Assembly (NCBI RefSeq): GCF_002879855.1
Contig: NZ_PNYB01000005.1
Span: 186,001 to 250,000 of the forward strand
Direction: 5' to 3'
DNA length: 64,000 bases
From: Trinickia soli
Lineage (GTDB): Bacteria; Pseudomonadota; Gammaproteobacteria; Burkholderiales; Burkholderiaceae
Shown here: positions 7,395 to 16,218 of the stretch, piece after piece
How the letters are laid out: each line of letters opens with the position of its first letter
Position numbering within the stretch: position 1 is the stretch's first letter
Program-made: the position numbers and the translations under genes
Notes under the pieces: generated by a model
What the model was told of the DNA's origin: nothing
Database searches by the model: none
The model's input: only the letters and a program-made list of their open reading frames with translations

Positions 7395-9220
7395 GGTCGC
7401 TTCTGTTTGTTTGAAATGTAGTGATAATAACGAAATACGTGTCATATGGTACGGTTTTCGTTTATTGCTAGTTTGCAGCCTGAAGCAGTCCGGTCGGCGG
7501 TTATCTTGTGCCGTTTGAGCGTTGCAGAGGGTGCTTTTTCCGTGAAACAAAGCGAAGAACTGGATATAAATGATTGATTTGTTTACGAATTGTGGTTTCA
7601 ACCTGGGTTCGCGACTTGTTTCACGGGACTGATCCGTTTTTGTGCGGTGTATTTTTCGGGGCTCGCGGGTCATGTCTTGAGAGTCATTGAAGTAAACACC
7701 CTTGAACCCTTGTTAAAGACGTTAACGCCACGGCAATCCCTTGCCCAGCAAGGCTTTCAGCCTGATCGAGTGAAGCTTTACGGGAGTCGAGGTGAGCTTG
7801 GGCGGGATGCGACCGTGATGGGGTTCGGGGACGAGCGTGAGCCATGACGGGAAGCGATGTGAGGGGATTCAGGAGGCATCGCTTTAGCGCTATGTCGTCA
7901 CGGTGAGTATTTGCGGGAGCGGAGCGGCGCTCGAGCCTCACGTGCTGGTGGGGGGCGTCGACCGCAGTATTTGCAGCCGGTGAGATTTTTCGGGAGCCGC
8001 TAAAACGGTCCAATTGCATCCCCTTTCATGCGCCGGAAGGGGTGTGGTGAGTTCTTCCAGGAAAGAAGATGCGCCGGAAGTGAGTTTTTTCGGGAAAACC
8101 CTGGTCTTCCGGAGCCCGAATCGCGTCAAGGTGAGCTTTCTCGGGAGCATAAACATGGATGAGCAAAAGCCTGGGAAGCCGTTTCCTGGCTCGTCCCGCG
8201 CTGCTTGGTGTTTCAGGTGAGACTTTCCGGGATGAGTCCAGACGGTGTTGATTCCGGCCTCGAACCATTGGCACCGGGGTCTCATCGGTGAGCCTTTTCG
8301 GGATCTCGATTGGCGGCCGAAAGCGCGTGCCGCGCGAAGTTAGTCTCCACTTTCTCGGAAAGCTACGCCAATTCGGGTTGGTGAGTTGAGTGGGCTGCGT
8401 CGGGGTAAGGCAAAAGGTGAGTGTTTTCGGGGAGTACCGGAGCGCCGATTCCGCAAAGGCGACACTGCTGTGCGACCGGGTTCAGGTGAGGTAATTCGGG
8501 ACCTGATTTGTGCGTGCAGCGTAAGAGGGGTTGCATCGCTAAGTATCGGATCCAGTTGAGAAATATCGGGGCGCTCTGGTTCAGGTGAGCCTTTGCGGGA
8601 TGTGCGACGCGTGACGCGCGCGGCGAGGGGGCATCGTGATCTCCGCCTCTTGCGGTGAGGCTTTACGGGATGGACCGGCGGTTGACGATGTAGCTGGATC
8701 GTCTCTGTGGCCGGCGGCGCGGCGGCCTGGTTGGATCGACGGTGAGCCTTTTCGGGACTTCCTTGACCTGCGCGTGGAGCGAGGCGAAGTACCCCGATGA
8801 GGGTCTGGGCTGCGACGACGTCTTGAGAATCAGTTATGTGGCCGGCTGTTTGCCGGCCGCCGTCGCGGGGTCGATGGTGAAGATGAGGCCCGGTGCCGAT
8901 CCTTCAGTGATCGTCGATCGACCACAGCTGAATTTATCGCCGAATCCCGTCGCGAAATCGCTACATCGGTGGCGGTGAGCGAATACGGGAGCGTGCCCGG
9001 AGCTGCCGGCAGCCATCGCAGCAATGGCGATTTCGCCGACGCCGCGTCCGACAACGAAACGGCGCCAACCATCAAATCGAGCATGGTGAGCGTTTCCGGG
9101 AGCAGTCCCAGGTGAGTTGCGACTGAGAAGCGCCATTCACCGCGAAGGGTGAGAGCGTACTTGTAGACGCCCATCACCGCACTCTGTATCCTGTCGAGAA
9201 ATTTCCTTCTCGACCGACGC
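7395..9220. other. Gene-free origin region between the kfrA-like gene and repA
   Basis: About 1.8 kb with no believable protein gene. The first 300 bases, upstream of kfrA, are AT-rich and are a candidate unwinding element and promoter region. The rest is the iteron field. The spacers between iterons are GC-rich and of no obvious class, and short ORFs here run straight through the repeats. Confidence 0.8.
7791..9103 (+). repeat. Iteron array: 17 direct copies of a 19-bp repeat, the likely replication origin
   Basis: Consensus GGTGAGNNTTTNCGGGANS. Copies start at 7791, 7836, 7902, 7979, 8046 (degenerate), 8079, 8130, 8216, 8287, 8416, 8485, 8555, 8584, 8654, 8741, 8974 and 9085, all on the plus strand. 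Start-to-start spacing varies from 29 to 233 bp, unlike the regular phased iterons of small plasmids. Half-matches near 9111 and 9148 continue toward repA. The array lies in the long gene-free stretch directly upstream of repA, so these are probably RepA binding sites for initiation and copy control. No full DnaA box was seen within it. Confidence 0.93.
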
Positions 9221-10579
9221 ATGGCAACGAAGCGCGCGAAGAAAACCGATGTGGTGAGCCCAAGCTCCGCTGAATTGCGAAAAGCCGTCGAAGCGATCGC
9301 GATTCAGCCCAAGAGCGGCAAGATCACGCTCCTGACGCGAAAGCTGTTCAACGTCCTGCTGGCCGTGGCGCAGCAGGCTGACGAGTCGGGCGATACTTAT
9401 CGCGCGCTGCTGTCGGATATCGTCGCGAACTCGGCATTTGATTCGAACGACACGGCCCTCGTGAAAGAGCACTTGCGGCGAATGGTGTCGGTCCAGGTCG
9501 AATGGAGCCAAGGCACGTCAAGCCAAAAGCCTGGCCGCAAGTGGGGCATCTCCACGCTGATCGCTGACGCCGAAATTCTCGAAGACCCTTCCACACGCCG
9601 CGTGTGGGTCGAGTTCTCGTTTGCGCCGAAGATCAAGAAAAAGCTGCTCGACCCTGTGCAATACGCACGCTTGAGCTTGCAGTTTCAAAGCCAGCTGCGC
9701 AGTAGTGCGGGGCTGGCGTTGTATGAGATCTGCGTCCGCTACCTCACGAATCCGAGCCACCTCACGATGCGCGAGTCGTGGGCGTGGTGGCGACCGATTC
9801 TTTCCGGTACGCCGGACACCGAGGCGGGCGACGAGGCGAAGCGCGAGTATAAGTACTTCAAGCGCGATTACCTGCGTCCCGCGATCGCGGAAGTGAACGC
9901 CGTGACGAACATCTTCGTGGAGCTCATCGAGCATCGCGAGGGGCGACGTGTCGCGGAGATCCAATTCAGAGTCACCGAACGCAAACAGCCGATGCTGGCG
10001 CTCGACGAGCATCCGAACGTATTCGACAGTACGTTGATCGATCGGATGGTCAAAATCGGCATCCCGCTGAAGGAAGCACAAACGCTGTACGCGGATAGCG
10101 AGGAGAACCGGATTCGGGCGGCGCTGCAGATGACGGAGCAGCGCATGCGCAGTACCTCGTTGCCACCCGTGCGCAGCGCGCCGGCGTTATTCAAGGATGC
10201 GCTCAAGAAGGGTTATGCCCCACCGATCGATCTTGTCGAGCAGCCGGCTGGTGGCACGGTCAAAGGCCTCTCCGGCACCGTGCCGGCCGACGAACTGAAA
10301 GCGCGATTGCTCGACGAGTACGCCGCATATCGCCGCAAGGAGGCACGTTCGCTGTATGAGGAGCAAGGTGAGTCGGAACAGGAGCTCGCACGCCAGTCGT
10401 TCGAAGAGGACATGCTTCCGCAGCTCGGTTCTCACCTACGTGAAGATTGGCGCCGCCGCGGCTTGAGTTCGAAGCTCGGCGAAACGGCCTTCCTCGACTG
10501 GCTCGCACGTAAGACGTGGGGCGAGCCCACCGACGGCGATTTGCTCGCGTTCACATTGAGTCAATCGCGGGCCGCTTGA
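9221..10579 (+). CDS. repA: RepA-type replication initiator protein
   Basis: A 452-residue initiator of the class found on Burkholderia second chromosomes and megaplasmids. Features: a basic start (MATKRAKKTD), PKSGKITLLTRKLFNVLLAV, the winged-helix region DTALVKEHLRRMVSVQVEW, LYEICVRYL, and EYKYFKRDYLRPAIAEVNAV, which closely follow plasmid initiators with two winged helices. The C-terminal third is charged and less conserved. It should bind the upstream iterons to melt the origin and load the helicase. It converges with parB, whose stop codon lies only 20 nt away. A weak ribosome site and iteron half-sites in front suggest autoregulation. Confidence 0.93.
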   Translation: MATKRAKKTDVVSPSSAELRKAVEAIAIQPKSGKITLLTRKLFNVLLAVAQQADESGDTYRALLSDIVANSAFDSNDTALVKEHLRRMVSVQVEWSQGTSSQKPGRKWGISTLIADAEILEDPSTRRVWVEFSFAPKIKKKLLDPVQYARLSLQFQSQLRSSAGLALYEICVRYLTNPSHLTMRESWAWWRPILSGTPDTEAGDEAKREYKYFKRDYLRPAIAEVNAVTNIFVELIEHREGRRVAEIQFRVTERKQPMLALDEHPNVFDSTLIDRMVKIGIPLKEAQTLYADSEENRIRAALQMTEQRMRSTSLPPVRSAPALFKDALKKGYAPPIDLVEQPAGGTVKGLSGTVPADELKARLLDEYAAYRRKEARSLYEEQGESEQELARQSFEEDMLPQLGSHLREDWRRRGLSSKLGETAFLDWLARKTWGEPTDGDLLAFTLSQSRAA

Positions 10580-10599
10580 CGCCGCGCCCGCAGCAACAC

Positions 10600-11661
10600 T
10601 TAGTCCGGCTGCAACATCTTCTCGATCTGCCGTAGCAACTCGTCCCGCTTTTCCCGCGTCAGCCCTCGCAACCGCAGTTCTATCCGGTCGTCGCCGTACG
10701 ACTTCAGATCGCCCACCGCTACGCCACCGAGCTTGATCTCCATCCGCTGCGCGTAGCGTTGGCGCGTGGCCGGTCTCGAGGCCTCTTGCGGATTTGCGCG
10801 ACCCTTGACGATATCGGCCACTTGCCGCGTGCTCAGATCGTCCGCGACGATGCGGTTGATCAGGCGCAGCGTGGCCTCGACGCCCCGCGCGGAATGATAG
10901 CGACCGACGTGATACGCCATATTCGAACCAAAGCGATCGGGCCTTGCCACCATTTCCTGCATGATTGATTCGGGTAGCTTCGCGAGCGATAGCGCGACGG
11001 CTACGGTCGATTCATCAAGCCCCAGGTGCTCAGCCAGCTCCTTTTGGCTTTGGAAGTGGTTCTCGTCGAGGAATCGCCGCCAGACGACGGCGTTGTCGAA
11101 CACGGTCTGGGAATCACGCTGAACGTTGAGGTCGTAGCCGAGCTTGTAGCTCTCGATTCCGATCGGCAGATCGACGACGACAGCCTTGACCGTTTCCTTA
11201 TTCGCCTCTTTCAAAGCGCGCACGCGCCGGCCGCCGTCGCTGACGAAATATGTGCCGTGATTGGCGTAGTCGGGAATAACGTGGATCGCCTGCTGCTGGC
11301 CTTGTTTGGCGAGGTTAACGGCCAGCTCGGCGATCGACGCCTTCAAATAAAAGTGACGCGGGTTGAACGGACTCGGCTTAATGGCCTTCAGATCGAGATC
11401 GATCACTTGGCCCGGCTGGTAGCTGTTTGCGAGCCTCCACTGCCGATACTCGGCAGACTCATGGACGTGCGTCGCTTCGTTCGAAGACCCGACCGCATGC
11501 AGTACAGTTTCAGCTCGCGCCGACGAGGTTTTGGTCGAAGGCTGCGTGTCGCTCGTGACGAGGTCGTCGATCGCGTTGAGCCGATCGAGGGCAGTGCGCT
11601 TTTCGCTGCTCGTTGTATCGGGACGCGCTTGGAAGCCTTTAGCGAACTGGGACGGTTTCAT
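10600..11661 (-). CDS. parB: ParB family chromosome/plasmid partition protein
   Basis: A 353-residue centromere-binding CTPase-type partition protein. The N-terminus is variable and polar. The ParB core starts with IDLDLKAIKPSPFNPRHFY and has GQQQAIHVIPD, then the GGRRVRALKEA nucleotide-binding motif. The helix-turn-helix lies in SQKELAEHLGLDESTVAVAL, and the C-terminus is a basic dimerisation region (KLGGVAVGDLKSYGDDRIEL). It follows parA on the same strand. The TTTATGCGCATAAA palindromes within and upstream of the operon are its probable parS sites, and one lies directly before its start, suggesting autoregulation. Confidence 0.95.
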   Translation of the reverse strand: MKPSQFAKGFQARPDTTSSEKRTALDRLNAIDDLVTSDTQPSTKTSSARAETVLHAVGSSNEATHVHESAEYRQWRLANSYQPGQVIDLDLKAIKPSPFNPRHFYLKASIAELAVNLAKQGQQQAIHVIPDYANHGTYFVSDGGRRVRALKEANKETVKAVVVDLPIGIESYKLGYDLNVQRDSQTVFDNAVVWRRFLDENHFQSQKELAEHLGLDESTVAVALSLAKLPESIMQEMVARPDRFGSNMAYHVGRYHSARGVEATLRLINRIVADDLSTRQVADIVKGRANPQEASRPATRQRYAQRMEIKLGGVAVGDLKSYGDDRIELRLRGLTREKRDELLRQIEKMLQPD

Positions 11662-11669
11662 TGGGGATC

Positions 11670-11685
11670 CTTTATGCGCATAAAG
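11670..11685. promoter_or_regulatory. parS: parS-like partition site 1 (between parA and parB)
   Basis: CTTTATGCGCATAAAG, a perfect 16-bp palindrome in the 24-bp gap between parA and parB, ending one base before the parA stop codon at 11686. Same core as the three other copies. Confidence 0.88.
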
Positions 11686-12348
11686 TCAGGGGAGCATCGA
11701 GGCGATTTCGTCCGCGCAGGCGCGGATTTCCGCTGCAGCGAGCTTTGCGCCCCGATCGCTCATTTGCAGAACGGTTTGACCGAGTGCCATCGCCTGTTTA
11801 TAGGCTTCGCGCGTCGGAATTTGCGTCTTGAGGAGCGGGAAGCCTAGTTCTTCCAACGCGCGCTTGAGTTCGCGCGTGAGCATCCGTTTTTCTTCGGTCT
11901 TGTTTAGCAAGAAGACGGCGCGAAGGTCTTCGTTCATCACCTGGGCCTGTTGGACAAGCTTGACCAAGCCAACGCTCGACCAGTAGTCGGCCGGGGAGGA
12001 CGAAGTCGGGATGACAGCGACAGTCGCGGCCAATAAGACGACGCCCGATACTTTCTCCGTGATGGACGGGGGGCAGTCGACGACAATCACGTCGTAATCC
12101 GCAATGAACTTCTTGATCTCGCGGTGGATTTGGCCGCCGGCTTCGGACAGGTTGACGACAGGAAATGGAATACCGTTGTCGCCGTCGGCCGAGGCACTGG
12201 CCCAGTGAACCAGCGTGTTTTGTCCGTCCGCATCTACGACGAGAACACGCTTACCCCTTTCATGAAAAGCCGCGCCAAGATGCATGGCGATGGTGCTCTT
12301 GCCCACCCCGCCCTTCTGTTGAGTTACCGCGACGATTTCGGCTGCCAA
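11686..12348 (-). CDS. parA: ParA family partition ATPase
   Basis: A 220-residue deviant Walker-type ATPase. The Walker A motif QQKGGVGKST is at residues 10-19, IVVDCPPSI is the Walker B region, and VIPTSSSPADYWSS is the A'-type loop region. It lacks an N-terminal helix-turn-helix, so it is a short ParA that probably does not itself repress the operon. The start is a TTG at 12348, supported by AAGGAG seven to eight bases upstream and by the family N-terminus. It forms an operon with parB and uses ATP-dependent nucleoid binding to space replicon copies. Confidence 0.95.
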   Translation of the reverse strand: MAAEIVAVTQQKGGVGKSTIAMHLGAAFHERGKRVLVVDADGQNTLVHWASASADGDNGIPFPVVNLSEAGGQIHREIKKFIADYDVIVVDCPPSITEKVSGVVLLAATVAVIPTSSSPADYWSSVGLVKLVQQAQVMNEDLRAVFLLNKTEEKRMLTRELKRALEELGFPLLKTQIPTREAYKQAMALGQTVLQMSDRGAKLAAAEIRACADEIASMLP

Positions 12349-12447
12349 TTTTTTTCGCTCCTTAACAGATTGACGGATTCTACCTTGTAGATTTTCGATT
12401 TCAATCTTTTCGTCGTTACTTCACCACGAATTAGCCGTTCAGCCGAG

Positions 12448-12463
12448 GTTTATGCGCATAAAC
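12448..12463. promoter_or_regulatory. parS: parS-like partition site 2
   Basis: GTTTATGCGCATAAAC, a perfect 16-bp palindrome 100 bp upstream of the parA start. This is the form I recall as the ParB target of Burkholderia cenocepacia chromosome 2; the match should be confirmed by comparison. Confidence 0.92.
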
Positions 12464-12848
12464 AGGACGCGCGGCGCCACTAGGGCTGCCGCTTTAACGC
12501 CGTGTTCCACTGTGATGACTGGTGGCCGCTTTTTCGTCATCTCCTCCTGAGAAACAGCGACGCAGGCAGTGGTCTCTGGTCGGGCGAACGGAGAATCGTT
12601 GGAGAAGGTGTTGCATCGGTCGAGGTGTGCTCATTAGACGGCAAGGGCTTTGAGCGCGCGGCGGCTCAAACGCGCGAGACATGCCGTCGCCGTCTCGGGC
12701 GTCGCGGAGCTTGCTCCTACGGAACTGGCAGATGTCAGCGGTATAGCTGCGGCTGATGTGTCGACCGGAGCGCGAGCCCGGGCGCGATAAACGTGGGCAC
12801 AGCTACGTCGTCCGTTCCGTCACGCGCCGCTGCAAAGCGGTCGCTCGG

Positions 12849-12864
12849 CTTTATGCGCATAAAG
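12849..12864. promoter_or_regulatory. parS: parS-like partition site 3
   Basis: CTTTATGCGCATAAAG, a perfect 16-bp palindrome in the gene-free stretch upstream of parA, identical to site 1. Confidence 0.9.
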
Positions 12865-13284
12865 TCCACCGAGCTCGGCGCGAGCGTCTGGTTTGCACAT
12901 CGGTTCTGTGGGCGGTGCATGTGACGTGGACCAAGTTATTGGCCGCGCGCATTACGAGCGCAGAACCAGCAGGATGGCGATGGCGGCACCTGATGTCGCT
13001 GAGCATTCAGCAAACTCCGCGCGCAAGTAGATGGGCGTGGCAGGCAGTTCTTCTCTTCTGCCTCAGGCGAGCAGCCATTCTGGCCCGTCACATCGATGCG
13101 CATAACCCGGTGTTGCAGAGCGTGCCGATCAAAGACTGCAATAGCGAGTTCGAAGCACTGACGTAGTATGGAGTGCATGGTCGTCGTCAACGACGGCCTG
13201 CTGACAGCTTCACTCTTCCTCGTGCGGAGCACGGCGAGGTGACGCGGGCGCGACCGGCGCTTCTGAGCGGTCGGTGGCTCCCCG

Positions 13285-13300
13285 GTTTATGCGCATAAAT
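13285..13300. promoter_or_regulatory. parS: parS-like partition site 4
   Basis: GTTTATGCGCATAAAT, matching the 16-bp palindrome at all but the last position. A further partial copy, ATGCGCATAA, lies at 13096-13105. Confidence 0.85.
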
Positions 13301-13502
13301 CGATGGGATGGCGCGCGGCATGCATGGCGGCAACGATCGCCCGCAACAATCCACAGAACTCGCGCCCAGCGACGCATTAGCGAGGGCGACTACGCACCGC
13401 TTCCATTCGCACAGGGCAGGATGGGCGCAGAAATCATCATCAGCCCAACGCCAACGGCCCGATACAATACCTGCCTCCTGGCAATCCAACGAAACAACCG
13501 TC

Positions 13503-13862
13503 ATGATCACCATCTATCACAACCCCCGGTGCTCGAAATCGCGAGGCGCGTGCGAACTCGTCAGCGAAACCCTGAACCAAGCTGGCGAATCTGTGGAAAT
13601 TATCGAGTACCTGAAGGAGCCGCTGTCCGTTGAACAGCTTAAAGCGCTGCATCGCATGCTCGGCGGTTCTGTGAGAGATATGCTTCGCGATGGCGAAGCA
13701 CCGTACAAAGATCTGGGATTGGATCGATCAACACTCACCGACGACCAACTGTTTGAAGCGATCGCGGCCCACCCCATACTGCTGCAACGCCCCATCGTTG
13801 TTCGCAATGGCCGTGCGGTAATTGCACGGCCTCCGGAACGCGTCGAGGCGCTGTTCAAATAA
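13503..13862 (+). CDS. arsC: ArsC family arsenate reductase (glutaredoxin type)
   Basis: A 119-residue thioredoxin-fold protein starting at the ATG at 13503; the longer frame upstream is not protein-like. MITIYHNPRCSKSR contains the catalytic Cys10, and IIEYLKEPLSVEQL, LLQRPIVVRNGRAVIARPP and a final EALFK match the ArsC/YffB family. It reduces arsenate to arsenite with glutathione and glutaredoxin. No ars operon neighbours (arsB, arsR) are present, so it may be a stand-alone housekeeping-type ArsC rather than part of a resistance cassette. Confidence 0.92.
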   Translation: MITIYHNPRCSKSRGACELVSETLNQAGESVEIIEYLKEPLSVEQLKALHRMLGGSVRDMLRDGEAPYKDLGLDRSTLTDDQLFEAIAAHPILLQRPIVVRNGRAVIARPPERVEALFK

Positions 13863-14034
13863 CGGTATCGGTGCATCGAGGCCGGCCAGAGCGGTTTGTT
13901 GCAACGACTGGTCGTTTGATCACGCAACGGGCCGCCGCGTCGCTAGCTCGGTCGATGGACAAGGTGGTCAGCTTCGGCGCAACCCCGACGAAGTTGGCTT
14001 GCTGCGTCTGCGCTTCAAACACGCCACTTCGTGA

Positions 14035-14496
14035 TCAAGCGTGGTTTCCTCGCACGCCGGCGATCCGGCCACGATGAAGAAAGCCTTGAAGCGACCAGCG
14101 CCCAACCCCATGGAAGAAAAGATAGGCGATCAACACTGCCCACAGCACATGGTCCTTGATCATGACGGGTTCCAGGCCCGGGTAAGACAGCACGGCAACG
14201 AGATTGACCACGAACAGTCCCGCCGCGGCAAATCGCGCTTGAAAGCCGAGCAGTAGCAGGACAGGGAAAATCAACTCACCGCCTGCGCCCATCACAGCGG
14301 CTACCGCCGGAGGTAGAACCGGCACATGATATTCGTTAGAAAACAAATAAAGCGTACTGTCCCAACTACGCAATTTGGTCAGACCGGATAAGAAAAACAC
14401 GCGGAATAAATAAAGTCGTATCGCGAGCGCAAACAACGGCTGCAAGGTGATCGCAACGTCGTCGAGCCGGCGAAACAGGCTACATATCTTTTTCAT
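14035..14496 (-). CDS. DoxX family membrane protein of the bufferin operon
   Basis: A 153-residue inner-membrane protein with four predicted helices, started at the ATG at 14496 (MKKICSLFRR). DoxX features are LRLYLFRVFFLSGLTKLRSW-like N-terminal residues, MGAGGELIFPVLLLLGFQAR in the centre, and HVLWAVLIAYLFFHG near the end. DoxX proteins are usual partners of bufferin (DUF2282/MNIO) operons, possibly in electron supply. The start overlaps the end of bufC by 17 nt, showing translational coupling. It is the last gene of a bufA-bufB-bufC-doxX operon. Confidence 0.92.
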   Translation of the reverse strand: MKKICSLFRRLDDVAITLQPLFALAIRLYLFRVFFLSGLTKLRSWDSTLYLFSNEYHVPVLPPAVAAVMGAGGELIFPVLLLLGFQARFAAAGLFVVNLVAVLSYPGLEPVMIKDHVLWAVLIAYLFFHGVGRWSLQGFLHRGRIAGVRGNHA

Positions 14497-15253
14497 GATC
14501 GGGTTCCTCAATAGCATGAACGAGTCGATGACTAAACAGCCGCGCGAGCAACGAACCCGCGTCGGCGCCACTGCTGGTGAACGCTGATTGGACGGCGTCT
14601 CCCTTCATCAGCGCAGTGATTGCCTCCGCTTCCGCTGGTCCAAGCGGTTCCCAACGCACGGCGAATCGCTCGCGCCAAATCAGTACCGATTGTCCGCCCG
14701 CCCCCAGATGTGCAGATGAGCCCCCGGTATGCATGCGCAGGATGTCGGCGATCGGCCAGCGGCTCGATCGCGCGAGATCGACGCATGGCACGAACCGAAC
14801 CGACGCAGCGGCAAACCGCTCGGGTCCGAGCCTGGTCAGCGCCGAGCTTTCGATCGCATGGCAGTCTTCTGCGAAGTACGCGCGATGCAACCGCCAATCG
14901 ACATCAGCGACATCGCCCAAATAGGGCAGCCCGGCGGCTGGCTCGAAGCCGCGCACGAACTCGGGCAGCTGCGCGCCGTCGTCGTGGAGGTTGGCACTCC
15001 GGGCCGGCGTGCGATCCACATAGGCACGCGCGAGCGCGCAAAAGTAGTCGCGGCCCACGAGCTTCACCACGTTGCCGAAGGCGTCGGCTAACGCGGCAAT
15101 GCGGTTCAGCCGTACGTTGTTTCGGTAAACGCTGATGCGCGTCGCCGTCGCCGTCGCCGTCGTCGATGTCATGCCGACCGGCGCGTTGCGGTCGTCGCCG
15201 AGCGATGTCGCGAAAGCGTCAAGCAGAGCCGCGTAGTCGGGCTGGCCTAACAT
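14480..15253 (-). CDS. bufC: BufC / HvfC family protein (DUF2063), bufferin maturation partner
   Basis: A 257-residue protein of the DUF2063 family. YRNNVRLNRIAALADAFGNV, LVGRDYFCALARAYV and LPEFVRGFEPAAGLPYLGDV are the family hallmarks, and the C-terminus is a less conserved small domain. Members work with the MNIO enzyme as recognition partners for the precursor peptide, although older annotations call them DNA-binding. Its start overlaps the bufB stop by 7 nt. A run encoding TSTTATATATR comes from a hexanucleotide repeat near 15141-15160 that could vary between strains. Confidence 0.92.
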   Translation of the reverse strand: MLGQPDYAALLDAFATSLGDDRNAPVGMTSTTATATATRISVYRNNVRLNRIAALADAFGNVVKLVGRDYFCALARAYVDRTPARSANLHDDGAQLPEFVRGFEPAAGLPYLGDVADVDWRLHRAYFAEDCHAIESSALTRLGPERFAAASVRFVPCVDLARSSRWPIADILRMHTGGSSAHLGAGGQSVLIWRERFAVRWEPLGPAEAEAITALMKGDAVQSAFTSSGADAGSLLARLFSHRLVHAIEEPDHEKDM

Positions 15254-16113
15254 GTCGCCTCCTCGGCGGACCGTGACGCTTTCGCGGCCATGCGAGCGGT
15301 CGCGGCTTCCACGCGTGCCTCGACTTGCGCATACTCTTGCAGCAATTCATCCAAGGGCGGCAGGTTCGTATCGCGCTCAAGCAATACCGGTGTCGGGCCA
15401 AACCGATCGAGCGCCGCATCGAGCAGCGCCCAAACGGCATCGCAGACGGGCGCGCCGTGCGAGTCGATCGCGGTCGTGTCGAGCCATTCGAAGCCGGCAA
15501 CGTGCATTTCGCGGATGCAGTGCCGAGGCAATCGCGCGAGCTCCGCGAGCGGGTCTACGCCAAGATTCAGCGCATTGACGTACAGATTGTTGAGATCGAG
15601 CAGTACGCCGCAGCCGGTCCGCGCGACGAGTTCGCCGAGCATTTCGGCCTCGGTGCATAACTCGCGTTCGAACGCGACGTACGCCGAGACGTTTTCGATC
15701 AAGATCGGTCGACCGAGCGCGTTCTGGGTGGCGTCTATGTGCCGGGCGACGAGTTCCAGCGCGCCTTCCACGCGTGGCACGGGCAGCAGGTCGTTGAAAT
15801 AGCGACTGCCAGACCGATTCCAGCAAAGATGCTCGGAGACGAGCGCCGGCTCGATGCGAGCAACGAGCGCTGCCAGTTGTTTCAGGTAATCGCCGTCGGG
15901 CGCTTCGACGCTGCCGAGCCCCAGCCCCACGCCATGCAAACTGACGGGGTAGCGTTCACGCACGCGCTCCAGTGCCGCGACCGGCTCGCCGCCGCCGAAG
16001 TAGTTCTCGCTATGCGTTTCCCACCATCCAACCCGAGGTGTGCACCCGAGAACGGTAGCGACATGCGGCCCGCGCAGCCCGAGACCTGCGCCTATCAATG
16101 CCTGCTGGTTCAA
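15247..16113 (-). CDS. bufB: MNIO family enzyme BufB (DUF692), multinuclear non-heme iron oxidase
   Basis: A 288-residue TIM-barrel protein. The start is a TTG at 16113 with AAAGGAG seven bases upstream. Metal-binding motifs are VGWWETHSENYFGGGEP, SLHGVGLGLG, LVSEHLCWN, LIENVSAYV, LLDLNNLYVNA, REMHVAGFEW and the SHGAPV histidine. MNIO enzymes convert cysteines of a partner peptide into thiooxazole-type groups using iron and oxygen. Here the substrate is the bufA product upstream, the partner is bufC. The operon probably protects the periplasm from copper. Confidence 0.95.
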   Translation of the reverse strand: MNQQALIGAGLGLRGPHVATVLGCTPRVGWWETHSENYFGGGEPVAALERVRERYPVSLHGVGLGLGSVEAPDGDYLKQLAALVARIEPALVSEHLCWNRSGSRYFNDLLPVPRVEGALELVARHIDATQNALGRPILIENVSAYVAFERELCTEAEMLGELVARTGCGVLLDLNNLYVNALNLGVDPLAELARLPRHCIREMHVAGFEWLDTTAIDSHGAPVCDAVWALLDAALDRFGPTPVLLERDTNLPPLDELLQEYAQVEARVEAATARMAAKASRSAEEATC

Positions 16114-16218
16114 TGTCGTTGCTCCTTTGAGCCGGACGACCGCGTACTGGCGTGAGCGAGACGCGCGATCGTCCGTGGGCCGCCCGCTTGGAGCGGCTAT
16201 CGTTGACTCGCGCGGTGA

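Larger units (their letters stand above)
12364..13502. other. Gene-free centromere-like region upstream of parA
   Basis: About 1.1 kb with no convincing gene on either strand. Short ORFs here lack ribosome sites and family similarity. The only recognisable elements are three parS-like palindromes, one partial copy and the parA promoter region. It is probably the partition centromere of the replicon. Confidence 0.72.

Noticed and set aside
8336-8366. Further iteron copy
   Set aside because: Only partial similarity (TTAGTC...TCTCGGAAAG) with wrong spacing between the two halves.
7791-9103. CRISPR array
   Set aside because: The 19-bp units are short and degenerate inside, spacing ranges widely, and no cas genes are present. 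They fit iterons upstream of repA.
12502-12756. Small ORF upstream of parA
   Set aside because: No ribosome site, no family similarity, and it lies in the parS-bearing centromere-like region.
15141-15160. GTCGCC hexamer run as a functional repeat
   Set aside because: It is a short coding repeat (Thr-Ala) in bufC and has no sign of a role beyond chance expansion.
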